Shown piece after piece: positions 31,446 to 43,307 of a stretch of DNA of 64,000 nt. Within the stretch, counting starts at the first letter, position 1. Each line of letters opens with the position of its first letter. Location of the stretch: assembly GCF_011386835.1 (NCBI RefSeq), contig NC_088791.1, positions 13,082,998 through 13,146,997 on the forward strand, given 5' to 3'. The notes under the pieces were generated by a model. That model was not told the origin of the DNA and searched no databases. It worked only from the letters and a program-made list of their open reading frames with translations. The translations under genes and the position numbers were made by a program. This stretch comes from Chrysemys picta bellii. Lineage: Eukaryota; Chordata; Testudines; Emydidae.

Positions 31446-32108
31446 ACCTAAAAAAGTCCTGTTTTAGACATTTGAGTTATTTGCCTCTTGCCACACTCCG
31501 CTACGGTGTGTGTAATGACATTGTAATAACATTGTAATTGGCTATCATTTCAGCGTCCTCTCCATGTCTTCACTTTGAGTAACCTCAACTTCCAGTTTTC
31601 ATCTGTGTGCAAATAAAGAGAATCTTAGTGTGTTGGATAAATCAGAATGGATTAACTAAATTTAATGCATAGACAGTTTCTCCTTAATTATCTCAATGCA
31701 GTATGAGAAAGGTGTCGTAGATTCAGTTTGAATAATAGGGAATTTTCAGATTAATAGGCCGAGGGAGACATGACCCCATTTCAGATAACAGGAGATTTTG
31801 GATGACTGAAGTTCACATCAAAGTTTATAATTCAGAATTGTTTCTGAATGGTTCATTTTCATAGTTTATGCTATTAGGCACACTTATAGGTTTCTGATAC
31901 CTGAAACTAAATATCTGAATTGGTTTGTTTCTTAAGGATGAGATTAGATGTTTTATGATTTAATAGGTACACATTTATATCTATATTTTGATTAAAGGCT
32001 CAAATAATTTGACTTTTCAATAGCTATAGCATACCTACAGACATACCACTTTGCAGTGTGATATCAGACCTAAGCAACTTGGGCATGGTTGGTACTTAGA
32101 TCAAGACT

Positions 32109-32370
32109 CAGGTCTTGTCTACACTACCCGCCGGATCGGCAGGCAGCGATTGATCCAGCGGGGATCGATTTATCGTGTCTAGTATAGATGTGATAAATCG
32201 ACTGCTGAGCACTCTCCCGTTGACTCTGGTACTCCACCAGAATGAGGCGCGCAAGCGGAGTCGTCGGGAGAGCGTCAGCTGTCAACTTACCGCAGTGAAG
32301 ACACCGTTCTTCACGTAGCTGAAGTTGCGTATCTTAGATCGACCCCGTGCAGTAGTGTAGACAAGCCTTG
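32109..32370. mobile_element. Harbinger-like MITE
   Basis: The left end CAGGTCTTGTCTACACTAC and the inward right end CAAGGCTTGTCTACACTAC match at 17 of 19 bases. The GATCGATTTATCG and GTGATAAATCGA segments are internal inverted repeats. The family is the same as at 3988, 61622 and 63054. No clear flanking triplet. Confidence 0.82.
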
Positions 32371-33780
32371 AAAAACATAGGGTTTCCAGTTGGTGCAGCT
32401 TACAAATCTTTCTCTTATTATCAAACTGATATCTGGTTTTAGTTGAAGATACTCTGAAGTATCATCTTGTATGAAAAGGTAAGCCAAGGTTTGGCCATTT
32501 TGTTTTTAATGGTTCTATGGCAGCTAATGCGAGAGTCTTTGTAGCTCCACTGTCCTGGGCAAATTACAGTTTGTTACTCTCTACATAACCTCCATTTTCC
32601 TTGGCAAACCTTTTTGCTCTTTCCTTCTTAAATACACTGGTGGTAAATGGCTGCTGCTTTACCGTTCTAGAGGGGAGCGTATTTCAGTAGCAGATGGAGC
32701 AATATCTATATATTCATATCGGGATGAAAGATGTTGTTCTTCAAATATTATAAAAATATTTGTAGTTGTGGGGATGGCACTGCTTTTTTTGTGACTGAGA
32801 AGTGTTATTTAACCGAAGTGCCACATAATCCATTTATCCCATTCAAAATCATGAATAATTGTAGTTCCTCTTATCATCTTTTATGGATTTTATGGACTTT
32901 CACAGTAGCAAATGAACTTTGCCCTTTGCAGTTTTAAATCTATAAAGCCATGCATATTAGTGTTCCTGTAGCTATTTTATCTTAAAATGTGTACATTTTT
33001 TTCAAGTTTTTTTTTTACATATTCATATGCTCCTGGCATATTTAAACATTAACACTTTTTACTTGTGTGTGTGTGTGTGCAACACTGATTATGTCTGACA
33101 GACACAATTGGGAATAGCATAGAGGAAATAATAGTTCTTGACCAATCAGTAAAACTCAGGAAGTCCCAGTGCCATAGGAAGGGAGAGAAACTCACTTTTC
33201 ATTTCCTCTTGAGTCCAGTGTGTTCAGATTAACTTTAAAGGAGAGTGAGATGCAGCTCTGAGGATTTGGTCTCGAGTAGAATGTTACCTATGTATGGAGC
33301 CCATCTCAGCAGGCGTCTAGTGACCAGCCAAAAAAGCTCTCATAGCTAAGTTGCTGGGGTATCCTATTGCAAATTGAATATGAAACAAGGATACACTTGG
33401 TTTTGCATGAGAAACTTTAAAGCATTCATTAAAGAGGCTTTATTTCTGTTTCAAATATTTTAAAGCCACAGACCTATTGAAGGTGATTTTTGACTAGATT
33501 TGACTTGTTTTTTGTATTTTGAGAGAATTTACAGATTTGAGAACTGGTAAAAATCCATAGTTGTAATACTACTACTTAGTGCTTTACATGTTCAGAGCAC
33601 TGTAGTACACAATCACAATGCTTTTTCAAATTACTTTGCTTGCCCTTTTCTCTCTGTTGTATGTGTATATATGTATATATTTATAGTAGTATATAACAGG
33701 TTAAAAGTGTAGTTTTATAAGAAGATTTAAATATGAATCTGTATGGGAGCACCTGTTATCAGTCTGTTTAATGCACTTGT
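32371..33780. other. Intron 2, TG microsatellite only
   Basis: Contains a (TG)n run at 33064-33079 and an AT-rich (TA)n-like stretch at 33660-33700. No repeat family or gene recognised. Confidence 0.4.
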
Positions 33781-33785
33781 ACTGG

Positions 33786-33880
33786 GATTTTCAAAGGAGC
33801 CTAAGGGAGTAAGGCACTTACCTTCTACTGAAATTCATTAGGATTAGGGCATCTGACTCCTTTTGGTTCCTTTGAAAATT
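33786..33880. repeat. Short palindromic MITE-like repeat
   Basis: GATTTTCAAAGGAGCCTAAG at the left is mirrored by GGTTCCTTTGAAAATTGC at the right. Related to 29262 and 42663 by its TTTTCAAAGG ends and CCTAAG body. Confidence 0.65.
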
Positions 33881-34701
33881 GCAGCCTTAATATTTTTAAG
33901 AGCCCTCCACACAGTTATGTTAAATTTCATTGAAGCTATGGCAAGCTGACAAATGAAGGCATTTCAAATTTAAAGTTTAAATTCGGTCGCTGTCTTGCTA
34001 CCATGAAATTCTTAACTTGCTTAGCTGTACCTAGAAATTGCAGCCTGTGTGGTAGATAACATGGTTCATGCTGACCCCAAACACAGACAATACCTAAGCA
34101 CAATGGGTTGATCCTCTTGCCCATCAGTTGAAATGTAGAGGATTCCTGGGAAAAATTAAACTACAAGTGTGTGCAAACTAAAGATTTGAAGAGACGCCCG
34201 TAATGTTTTACTTTGCAGTTCAGAGCCCCCTCCTTATCAAATTACATTATTTTACTGATTTGTTTCTGCCAAATATTTAAGACCTACTGTGATTCAGGAT
34301 GAACCCCTGTATTTCTCCAAAAACTCAGGGGAATCCTACTTTTTCTCCTATTTAAAGAGAGACCCCTCCAGAGACATTCCCCCCCCCCCCCCCAAAAAAA
34401 AAAGCATGAGTAGAGCCCTAAGCACGTAACTTTTCTTAAAGGGACATTAAAATAGCAGATAGATGAACTAATGCCCTCCCTTGCCATATGCATTAATCAC
34501 TATATTTATTTATTGGTGAGGTGGGAGGAGGAAGATAATGGGCAAGAGTTCCTGACATAAAACAGTCTGTACTTAATAAAACTTGAGTTTGTGTGAGGAA
34601 GAGGTCAGTTACTATATTATAACTGAACAGAGTACTTTGCTATCCTAACAGCTCGGTCACCTAAAAACTGGTTGACACCACTCTGTTAAAAAAACAACAA
34701 C
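33881..34701. other. Intron 2, nothing recognised
   Basis: Includes a C-run followed by an A-run at 34379-34403. No gene or repeat family recognised. Confidence 0.4.
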
Positions 34702-36290
34702 TAGGGCTGTCAATTAATCGCAGTTTTAAATGCACTGTTAAACAATAGAATATCAATTGAAATTTATTAAATATTTTGGATTTTTTCCTACATTTTCATA
34801 TATATTGTATTCTGTGTTGTAATTGAAATCAAAGTGTATATTATTTTTATTACGAATATTTGCACTGTAAAAATGATAAACAAAAGAAATTGTATTTTTC
34901 AATTCACCTCATACAAGTACTGTCGTGTAATCTTTGTCGTGAAAGTTTAATTTACAAATGTTGATTTTTTTTTGTTACATAACTGCACTCAAAAACAAAA
35001 CTATGTAAAACTTCAGAGCCTACAAGTCCATTCGTTCCTACTTCTTGTTTAGCCAATTGCTAAAGACAAACAAGTTTGTTTACATTTACAGGAGATAATG
35101 CTGCCTTCTTCTTATTTATAATGTCACCAGAAAGTGAGAACAGGTGCATGGCTCTTTTGTAGCTGGCATTGCAGGGTATTTATGTGCCAGATATGCTAAA
35201 CATTCATATGCTCCTTCATGCTTTGGCCATCATTCCAGAGGACATGATTCCATGCTGATGATGCTCGTTAAAAAAAAAAAAAAGCGTTAATTAAATTTGT
35301 GACCCAACTCCTTGGGGGAAAATTGTACATCCCCCTGCTCTGTTTTACCTGCTTTCTGCCATATAGTTCATGTTATAGCAGTCTTGGATGATGACCCACC
35401 ACATGTTGTTCATTTTAAGAACACTTTCACTGCAGATTTCACAAAACGCAAAGAAAGTATCGATGTGCGATGTCTAAAGATAGCTACAGCACTCGACTCA
35501 AGGTTTAAGAATCTGAAGTGCCATCCAAAATCCGAGCGGGACAAGGTGTAGAGCATGCTTTCAGAAGTCTTAAAAGAGAAATACTCTGGTGCGGAAACTA
35601 CAGAACCCAAACCACCTAAAAAGAAACTCAACCTTCTGCTGGTGGCATCTGACTCAGATAATGAAAATGAACATGTGTCGGTCCACACTGTTTTGGATAG
35701 TTATCAAGCAGAACTAGTCATCAGCACGGACGCCTTATCCCCTGGAATGGTGGTTGAAGCATGAAGGGACATATGAATCTTTAGTGCATCTGGCACGTAA
35801 ATATCTTGCAATTCTGGCTAGAACAGTGCCATGAGAACGCCTGTTCTCAGTGTCAGGCGACATTGTAAACAAAAACCGGGCAGTATTATCTCCTGCAAAT
35901 GTAAACAAACTTGTTTGAGCAATTGGCTTAACAAGAAGTAGGACTGAGGGACTTGCAGGCTCTAAAAGTTTATTTTATTTTTGAATGCAGTGTTGTTTTT
36001 TTACATCATTCTACATTTGTAAGTTCAACTTTCATGATAAAGAGATTGCACTACAGTACTTGTATTAGGTGAATTGAAAAATACTATTTCTGTTTTTTTT
36101 TACAGGGCAAATACTTGTAATCAAAAATAAATATAAAGAGAGCACTGTACGCTTTGTATTGTGTTGCAATTGAAATCAGTATATTTGAAAATGTAGAAAA
36201 CATCCACAAATATTTAAATAAATGGTATTCTATTATTGTTTTTTAATAGCGTGATTAATCACCATTTTTTTTAATCGCTCGACAGCCCTA
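34702..36290 (+). mobile_element. hAT element with long inverted ends
   Basis: The outermost bases are TAGGGCTGTCAATTAATCG on the left and, read inward, TAGGGCTGTCGAGCGATTA on the right. The inverted relation goes deeper: 35011-35105 is the reverse complement of about 35880-35970, so roughly 400 bp at each end are inverted copies. The right end includes the last codons of the transposase gene, so the left end carries them too, backwards. A broken transposase lies between them (35312-35930). The related deletion derivative at 41701 has a perfect 8-bp duplication; here the flanks are A/C-rich and inconclusive. Confidence 0.87.
35312..35930 (+). pseudogene. hAT (ZBED-like) transposase remnant, C-terminal part
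   Basis: Two frames in register, 35312-35551 and 35555-35764, carry FKNTFTADFTKRKESI, TALDSRFKNLKCHPKSERD and PKKKLNLLLVASDSDNENE, typical of the hAT transposases that gave rise to ZBED proteins. A TAG at 35549-35551 replaces the usual Trp codon. The hATC dimerisation part (HLARKYLAIL, FSVSGDIVNKNRAVLSPANV) follows in shifted frame to about 35930. The N-terminal half with BED finger and catalytic core is missing. It is dead. Confidence 0.85.
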
Positions 36291-38130
36291 AACAAAACAA
36301 AACAATTAAAATGCCTCCATTATGTAGTGTAAAAAGAATGTAAAAAGAAATTTGGCATAAACCTTCCTACTCTATTAAATTTAAACCGAACTTCTGATCA
36401 GTGCAAATAAACTTTTAGCTGCAGTATTTTATCAGTTTAGCCTTTACTTTGGAGGCTTTATCTATATGCTCCCGTGCTCTGTAGCTGTGCCACCTTCGGC
36501 CAAGATCTTGTCAGATTATGAGCTAAGCAGGATAAGACAGGGCAATTCTTGTACAGAAGACATGCAGGGAAGAATTCCAGTGCTGCAGGAGGCAGTGTTG
36601 ATTAGTGGGTAGTACTCTTCTTTGTGAGAAGCAAGGTGAGCTGTTGACTGACTGTTTTAAACAAAATGAAAACCTTAAGTTCTTACCTCTTGTGGTTACT
36701 AATGCCGCCATGACACATTTTTCAGGAGTAATGTGTTAAACTGGAATTTATCCAGGAAGATGAAGTAAAGAATTCGGCCTGCTAAAATATCCCTACCAGT
36801 TTCAAATTCATAGTATTTTTTAAAACTATCCAGTATTGTTGTGTGCTGTTAAACAGTCGCTGCATCCTCCCGCTGAGGTGGCTGCATTTCAGCAGTGACT
36901 GAAGTGATTCTTAGTTGGGGGCCATGTTCTGCCCATCAAATATGTGCAACAGGCCTTTTTGACTTAACGCAAATAAAGCACGTGTCTCCCAGGGTAGCAT
37001 TTGTCCTGTATTTATAAAGCGTTTGGGATAAAAATAGCTATATAAATGGAAGATTCTGTTGTATGCTCTCTTGAGTGGGGACATAGCTCAGGCAGAGGTT
37101 TCCAACCCACAGGCAAGTCACATATTTGAGAACAAGAGAACTGTACCTGATACACAGATGCTGCTAATGTTCTGAAAAGAGAACTGCAAATAAACAACAT
37201 AAATGTTGATTCTTTTACCTAAACACAGCTTTCTTCCTTTCACTAACGTACATCCAAAGGTTATTTTCTGGCACTGTGCAGATACCGGTTCCCATACAGT
37301 ATTTTATCAGTGTATTCATATGAAGTGCTCAAATGTCTTGATGATGAGTGCAGTACAAATTCCAAGGTAGATGCATACATATTTATAGAGTAGTCTGGCA
37401 TGCGGGAAGGAGGCGTGGTGTGGGAAGACCTGGAAGGTGATGCCAGGAGAGGATTATGTGTGATCAAAGGGATACACATTGAGGTTGAATAACTTACAGT
37501 ATCAACTTTGTAAAATTGAATTTAGATCTATAGTCCCCAGTAAAATGGTTAGCATTTGGTCTAGTTTTGCAATGCAATGATACCCATGTGCTTTTATACT
37601 GAGAAGTCATAATATGTGGCAGCTACTGGGCTTATCTAAATGGAAAACCCCTTCCAGCTTGAGGACAATTTAGCAACTTTCTTATTATATCAAAAAAAGC
37701 ACATTATACATGATACATGTACAAAAACTCAAAGGGCCATGTATTCTGCTAAAACTTTTGGAGTTACCCAGCATGTACACTAATCTCCTGAGTGTTCATT
37801 GCTCTAAGCTTTCATCCAGAGGAAAGGAAGTCAGGACTGGAAGACTTCTGTATTCTGCCATCCCACCTGAAAGAACTGTTTTCTTTTTTCAAAGCAATCT
37901 GCCTAGAAGTACTTGTGTATCATTCTAATTTATTCATTTTTTTCAACCTTCCAGAATCTCTAGCTTCCTGACTAAATGGAAAATAAATGAATGCTTTTTT
38001 CATTTCTCAGTGTTAAAGAACTGAAGAGGTTCCTGCTATAGTCTAATTTATTAGCAGACATATTCTGAATGTGATGCATCTTTGCTCCAACTACCTTTAA
38101 TTTTGTTTAAAGAAATAAAATACATTGGAC
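36291..38130. other. Intron 2, nothing recognised
   Basis: Ordinary AT-rich intron DNA. Short frames at 36523-36711, 37012-37200 and 37710-37928 are not recognised. Confidence 0.4.
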
Positions 38131-38225
38131 ACAGAAGAGGTGGGTTTTTTACCCACGAAAACTTATGCCCAAAATAATCTGTTAGTCTTTAAAATGCCAC
38201 CGGACTCCTGTTGTTTTTATTGGAC
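38131..38225 (+). mobile_element. Penelope-like repeat with hammerhead-like fold (diverged copy)
   Basis: The + strand shows CAGAAGAG, then GTGGGTTTTTTACCCAC and GAAAACTTATGCCC, followed by TCTGTTAGTCTTTAAAATGCC and CCGGACTCCTGTTG. That is the same order as the minus strand of copies 1 and 3: a hairpin, GAAA, then the GACTAACA and GGTGCCAC words reversed. The CUGAUGA box of a hammerhead is CAGAAGA here. Confidence 0.6.
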
Positions 38226-39695
38226 ACATTAAAATGGTGAGGACACTTTAATCATCAGAAATACTTACATTGTAGTACAGTAATACTGTGGTGCACAGAA
38301 TGACTTTCTGCTTCCTCTTCCGTGTTGGCCATTCCAGTATCTAGCAAAGGAAATTTGGGCTAGTTTTGATCTCCAAACGTTGTGACTCACAAAACAGTGA
38401 AATTAATACAGTTTGCAGCTCATACCTTTCAGACATTAGATACCAAATGTAATATATTTACATCCTAATGGATGGAAAATTATAAATGCACTATTCATAA
38501 AGAGTTACTCTAGATTTTTTTCAGTGTTCTTCTATTCCAGAGCACATTAGAATAATTTCATGGTTATCCTTTGCTTGTCAAGGATTTAAATTTCTTTAAT
38601 CTTCTAGATCTACTTTGACTCGAATTGCTATACAACACAGTACCTTTGGGGTGTTTATGCTGCATCACGGTTGAAATTTGAATTCCATAAAATTTAAGAA
38701 ATTTAGGGTTGTTTCTCACAAACTTTTACTCAGTTTCTTGTGGGTATGCATTATTTATAGTAGGGTCTCTTTTCCTATGTTGTAAGATTATACAGCTAAG
38801 TAATCTGATACTATTTGGTAAACAGTATATTAGAAAAGAACTGCACTTTTTCTGTAATCTTAGATGCATGTAGCATTTTGCATTGCTTCATGTTTGGTGA
38901 CTAAGAAATGCATATGAATGAATGGGAAGAATTAAGATTAAAGTGAGCATCTTACCTAAAATGTTCTAACTTTATTGCTACTCAGTCTCAATGCTGCATT
39001 CATATGGTGGTTTATTTAAAAAAAATAAAATGTATTTAATAAAAATATGCTTATTTATTTCAATGTTTGTGTTATATAAGCTAAACAGGTTTTCTTCATT
39101 CCACAAAATTTCACCTTTGGTTTGAGGACAACCATGATGCATCTCTAAAGGTAATGGCTTATTATCCCTCAAACTAAGGTGTTTAGAATGGAAGTGCCCT
39201 TGTAACAATAATGATAAGAAAAACACCCAATCCACAGGGGCATGACATTTCAGACTGCTCCGCAGAGTGAAGATCACAAGTAACTGTAGTGAGGTTACTT
39301 CTCTTGGAAGTAGTAGTAGTTGGCAATGGCTGGCAGCAATTTCTGTTAAGAAGTAGGAAACTTCTCTATTTCTTTTATGAGGAATGAAGACAGAGATTGA
39401 AGCAGTGTATGAAACTGCTATCACAAATACGACCAGGGAGTCCAGCCGCTTTTCCCCAGTGAGGTCCATGTTCTGAGACATTAAAGAATGGCCGCTGTGT
39501 TACTAGTTGCTGTTGCTCTTACTAATGTTCTAGGGGAGGAAAAAACCCAATCAAGGGAAGGATTGCCCTTGTTAGCGATGAATCTGTTCTGCCATTAAAT
39601 TGAACGAGAACGTCTGTAGCCAAAAGCAGCAGGGCAGTAATGAGGCCTGTGAATGACAATTTTTTCCACAGATTCCTTTTTTGTGCCCTCTAGAT
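38226..39695. other. Intron 2, nothing recognised
   Basis: A 167-codon minus-strand frame spans 38978-39481, but its composition is ordinary intron DNA and I recognise no family in it. Confidence 0.4.
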
Positions 39696-40521
39696 CAGCG
39701 TTTTTCAAATGCGGACACTGGCCGCATGCAGCCACCATGGATTTTTCTTGCGGCCGCAGCCTCCTGGGCATTGATTTTGTGGGGGTGGAGGGGTGGGGGC
39801 AAAGCAGCGGCCTCTTCCCCCAGGGCTGCCAGCAGTGGTTGGGCCCTGCCCACCTCTGGAGACACAAAAGCTGGAGGAACAGACAGCCAGTGAGTTCACC
39901 ACCTTCCCACCGCTGGTGGGGTCAGGCTCCGGCCCTGGGGTGGTGGGTGGCAGGCTCCAGCCACGGGACTTCAGGCTCTGTTCCCCGGCTGTATGGTGGC
40001 GGGCTCTGGTCCTAAGGTCACCATTCCTAGTCCTCACTGCCTCCCCAGTGCTACTGCTGCCTCCATATCCGCCTCCATATCCACCTCTCCATCCAGGGTT
40101 TAATTGGTCCCCAGGCTTGCCAGGGCTGAGTAAGTCTGCTGTGAAAAGTGTTATTTGTATGTTTGTTAATAGCACTTTTCACAGCAGACTTAGTAACTAA
40201 GAAGTCTTTAAAAAAGGCAACCAAAAGAGCAAAAGAGACAATAAGAAAAAAGATAAGAACATGCAAAGCACCTTATCTGTGTTTCTATTCTGATTAGGTT
40301 CAGTAAAAAATAGAGACAACTGTACATTATTTTTTAGTCTGCAAAAAAAAAAAAATCCTATATAAATAAATTACAATGATTTGGACATGTGTATGTGCAT
40401 ATTTATTTGCTTTTCCTAAAGTTAATTAAGTATTTTAGGAAAAATTGTCAGAGTGGCCACCATCAAGAGTTGGTTGCCGCACTCTGAGGCCACCAAAAAA
40501 AATTTGTTCTGAGAACCCCTG
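39696..40521. mobile_element. Probable hAT-derived GC-rich element
   Basis: Left end CAGCGTTTTTCAAATGCGG and inward right end CAGGGGTTCTCAGAACAAA resemble hAT termini, and both are followed by TGCGGC or GGCCGCA text. The 8-bp flanks CTCTAGAT and CCAGGTGC do not match, so the right boundary may be wrong. The interior is GC-rich to 40110, then contains a 20-bp perfect hairpin (40131-40192). Confidence 0.55.
40131..40192. repeat. Perfect 20-bp inverted repeat, 22-base loop
   Basis: TAAGTCTGCTGTGAAAAGTG at 40131-40150 is the exact reverse complement of 40173-40192. The loop starts TTATTT and ends TTAATAG, so pairing can extend inward by several A-T pairs. It lies inside the GC-rich hAT-like element, at the border between its GC-rich and AT-rich halves. 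Confidence 0.95.
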
Positions 40522-41560
40522 CCAGGTGCCCCAACTAAGTAGGCATCTGGCTCTGCCGTACTTAGTTTTTGAGACCAGATGAAATTAAGTATATTCACCC
40601 TAACACAGCCATGGTCTTCAAGAATCAAGATGATACTTTTTCAGTTGCAACTTTTTGAGAATCACATAACTTACTCATTTCAAGTTGCACTTTTACACAT
40701 GCTACATCACTGGTTTTGCATTGCTGGCTTTTACCTGTTTTACAAACCACTGCAACAAGGGACAAGTTGAAAAACTGATGGTCACTGCTGAGCAGTGAGG
40801 AAAAGAGTTTCAAACTCTTGAAAGTGTATAAAACGTTCTGTACATTAGCTAAAAAAAACCCGTCCAGATCTGAAAGATTGAAGTCCAAACCATTTCACTT
40901 TCTTCAAATACAATATATAGCAAAGATTCACAGCAACACACTTCAGTGCAAGCCTTAAGCTAAGGGAAGTTACAGCTTATGAATGTTGAGCATGCAGTTT
41001 CAAGCATCTACAATTTTCTTTGTTTTTAAACACGATTCTTTCAAACACCACAAAGGCACCAGTTCACATTCACAACTACATGCAAGGCAATTTTGATGTT
41101 TTAAAACCGTTTTGGTTTAGCAAAATGCAATTAAAAGCATCAGAGAAATGTGGGGGGGGAAATATTATGCCCATTTAACTTGAATGGCTGAATTTTTATG
41201 CCAGTTCTTTCACGCACAAATTGCACTTCTGGGCAGAGGCAAGTCACGAAATTTTAGCTCCAAAAGGTAAGCTTTTTTTTTTTCCTGAGAAAGTTATAAA
41301 CCTCTAAAGATAGAGGTCTAAAATAGAAGTAGCATCTCAACTTTAATTGTAGTGTCAGCATCACATTGCTAACATTTTGGAGAGACAACGTAGGTTAAAT
41401 AGTAGGTGGTCAGATAGTATCGACTCCATCTTTTCTTAAAACATTGCTTCACTTTTAATGCAAAAGCAAACATATATATTTTTACCTACCTAATAGAGGA
41501 ACACTGAACCAAGTTAACCTTGACAGTTTCTATGATGGAAAATTCCCTTTAACTGTAAAT
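40522..41560. other. Intron 2, nothing recognised
   Basis: AT-rich. No repeat or gene recognised. Confidence 0.4.
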
Positions 41561-41700
41561 TATAAAATCTCAGAAGTTAGCTACAATAGGACAATTGGGT
41601 CATCTAGTCTATCGCCTGTCTGTGTAGAGTTGTTCCTTACAGTATATTTTTGAGTTCTGAGCAATCTTGTTTTAAATGTCCCAAGTGATGGGGTTTCTAC

Positions 41701-42480
41701 TAGGGCTGTGAAGTGATTAAAAAAATTAATTAATCGCGCTGTTAAAATAATAGAATACAATTTATTTAAATAGTTTGGATGTTTTCTACATTTTCAAATA
41801 CACCTCTACCCCGATATAACGCTGTCCTCGGGAGCCAAAAAATCTTACCGCGTTATAGGTGAAACCGCGTTATATTGAACTTGCTTTGATCTGACGGAGG
41901 GCGCAGCCCTGCCGCCCCGGAGCACTGCTTTACTGCGTTATATCCAAATTCGTGTTGTATCGGATCGCGTTATATCGGGGTAGAGATGTGTATTGATTTC
42001 AGTTATAATACAGAATTACAACACTGTAATTAAGAAGTGGGCAGCGTTATCTCCCGTAAATGTAAACAAACTTGTTTGAGCGATTGGCTGAACAAGAAGT
42101 AGGATTGAGTGGACTTGTAGGCTCTAAAGTTCTACATTGTTTTATTTTTGAATGCAGTTATGTAACAAAAAAACTACATTTGTAAGATGCACTTTTATGA
42201 TAGAGATTGCGCTGTAGCACTTATGAGGTGAATTGAAAAATACTATTTCTTTTATTTATCATTTTTACAATGCAAATATTTGTAATAAAAAATAATATAA
42301 GGTGAGCACTGTACACTTCGTATTCTGCGTTGTAATTGAAATAGATATATTGAAAAATGTACAAAACATCCAAAAACATTTAATAAATTTCAAGTTGGTA
42401 TTCTGTTGTTTAACAGTGCGATTAATCGCGATTGTTTTGAGTTAATCGCGTGAGTTAACTGCGATTAATCGACAGTCCTA
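41701..42480 (+). mobile_element. hAT deletion derivative, perfect 8-bp TSD
   Basis: TAGGGCTGTGAAGTGATTAA at the left and CGACAGTCCTA at the right are hAT inverted ends. The flanks are GTTTCTAC on both sides (41693-41700 and 42481-42488), a perfect 8-bp duplication. From 42030 on it matches 35875-36230 of the larger element, including the last transposase codons, but the rest of the ORF is gone. A Tigger-like MITE sits inside at 41801. Confidence 0.93.
41801..41990. mobile_element. Tigger-like MITE nested in the hAT
   Basis: CACCTCTACCCCGATATAAC at the left and inward CACATCTCTACCCCGATATA at the right are inverted repeats. TA flanks both ends (41799-41800, 41991-41992). The sequence is the reverse of the 15306 copy and is longer by about 30 bases. 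Confidence 0.9.
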
Positions 42481-42722
42481 GTTTCTACCACTGCCATTGA
42501 GGAAACTTTTTAACAATCTAATACAACTTTGTCAGGAAGCATTTCATAACAGCCTTGATTTTTCATCCATTTACCCCTAGTTACATTCCTTTGAATCACA
42601 ATAAATAATTTAAATCCCTGCTTGGTGTTTACACTGTTCAGATTTTGTAGGTATAGAGTACAATTTTCAAAAGCGCGTAAGTGACTTAGGAGTTTACGCC
42701 CCACTTTCCAAAGTGACTTGTA

Positions 42723-43000
42723 GGTTTTGTCTGTACTAAAATGTTTTGCTGGCATAGCTATACTGGCAAACCCTCAAGGTGTAGCCACAGCTTATACCAG
42801 CATAAAAGTTCTTTTGCCGGTATAGCATACATCAGTTCTCTGGGTCACTAAGTTATAGCCACAAAAGCACTTCTTTGCTGGTGTGAGTGTGTCTACGCTA
42901 CTGTTTATACCAGCACAGCTATGTCAGTAAAACAACACCACCACACACACCCCCAACCAACATAGCTATGCTGGTATATGTTTTAAGTGTAGACCAGGCT
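42723..43000. mobile_element. Harbinger-like MITE (CATAGCTAT type), first of two
   Basis: The left end GGTTTTGTCTGTACTAAAA and the inward right end AGCCTGGTCTACACTTAAAA are diverged inverted repeats. TTA follows the right end and GTA precedes the left. Internal text (GCTGGCATAGCTATACTGGC) recurs in both orientations. Confidence 0.75.
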
Positions 43001-43030
43001 TTAGGAGCCAAAATCCAATTGACTTTCAGC

Positions 43031-43307
43031 AAGACTTAATCTACACTACAGAGTTTTGCCGTCATAGCTATGTTGGCCAGGAATGTGAAAAAAAATCACC
43101 CCTCCTAGTCAGCGTAGCCATGCCAGCAAAATCCCATTCTAGGTGCAACTATGCCAACAGAAGAGTGCTTCTGTCAGCCTGGCTAATGTTTCCTGAGGAG
43201 ATGGGGTAGCTATGCCGGCAGATCTCCTGTTGGCTTATGCTGTGTCTCCACTAAGTGGCTCTGCCAGCATAGTAATGCAGCCAAAGACTGTAGTGTAGAC
43301 AAGCCCT
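43031..43307. mobile_element. Harbinger-like MITE (CATAGCTAT type), second of two
   Basis: Left end AAGACTTAATCTACACTACAG and inward right end AAGGGCTTGTCTACACTACAG match well. It is of the same type as the one 30 bases to the left, with CATAGCTATGTTGGC inside. It sits in another part of the same palindromic host. Confidence 0.78.

Larger units (their letters stand above)
41560..42630 (+). mobile_element. Old CR1-like relic, split by an hAT
   Basis: Outside the hAT, 41560-41700 (TAGGACAATTGGGTCATCTAG, TTTTAAATGTCCCAAGTGATGG) and 42481-42630 (ACCACTGCCATTGAGGAAAC, CCCCTAGTTACATTCC) join into one piece resembling the untranslated part of turtle CR1 elements. The hAT landed in GTTTCTAC. Confidence 0.55.

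Noticed and set aside
38978..39481. 167-codon minus-strand frame
   Set aside because: No similarity recognised, AT-rich intron composition, and no splice or start context that stands out.
39653..40200. Overlapping GC-rich frames of 120-156 codons on both strands
   Set aside because: They lie in the GC-rich interior of a hAT-like element and show no recognised domain.
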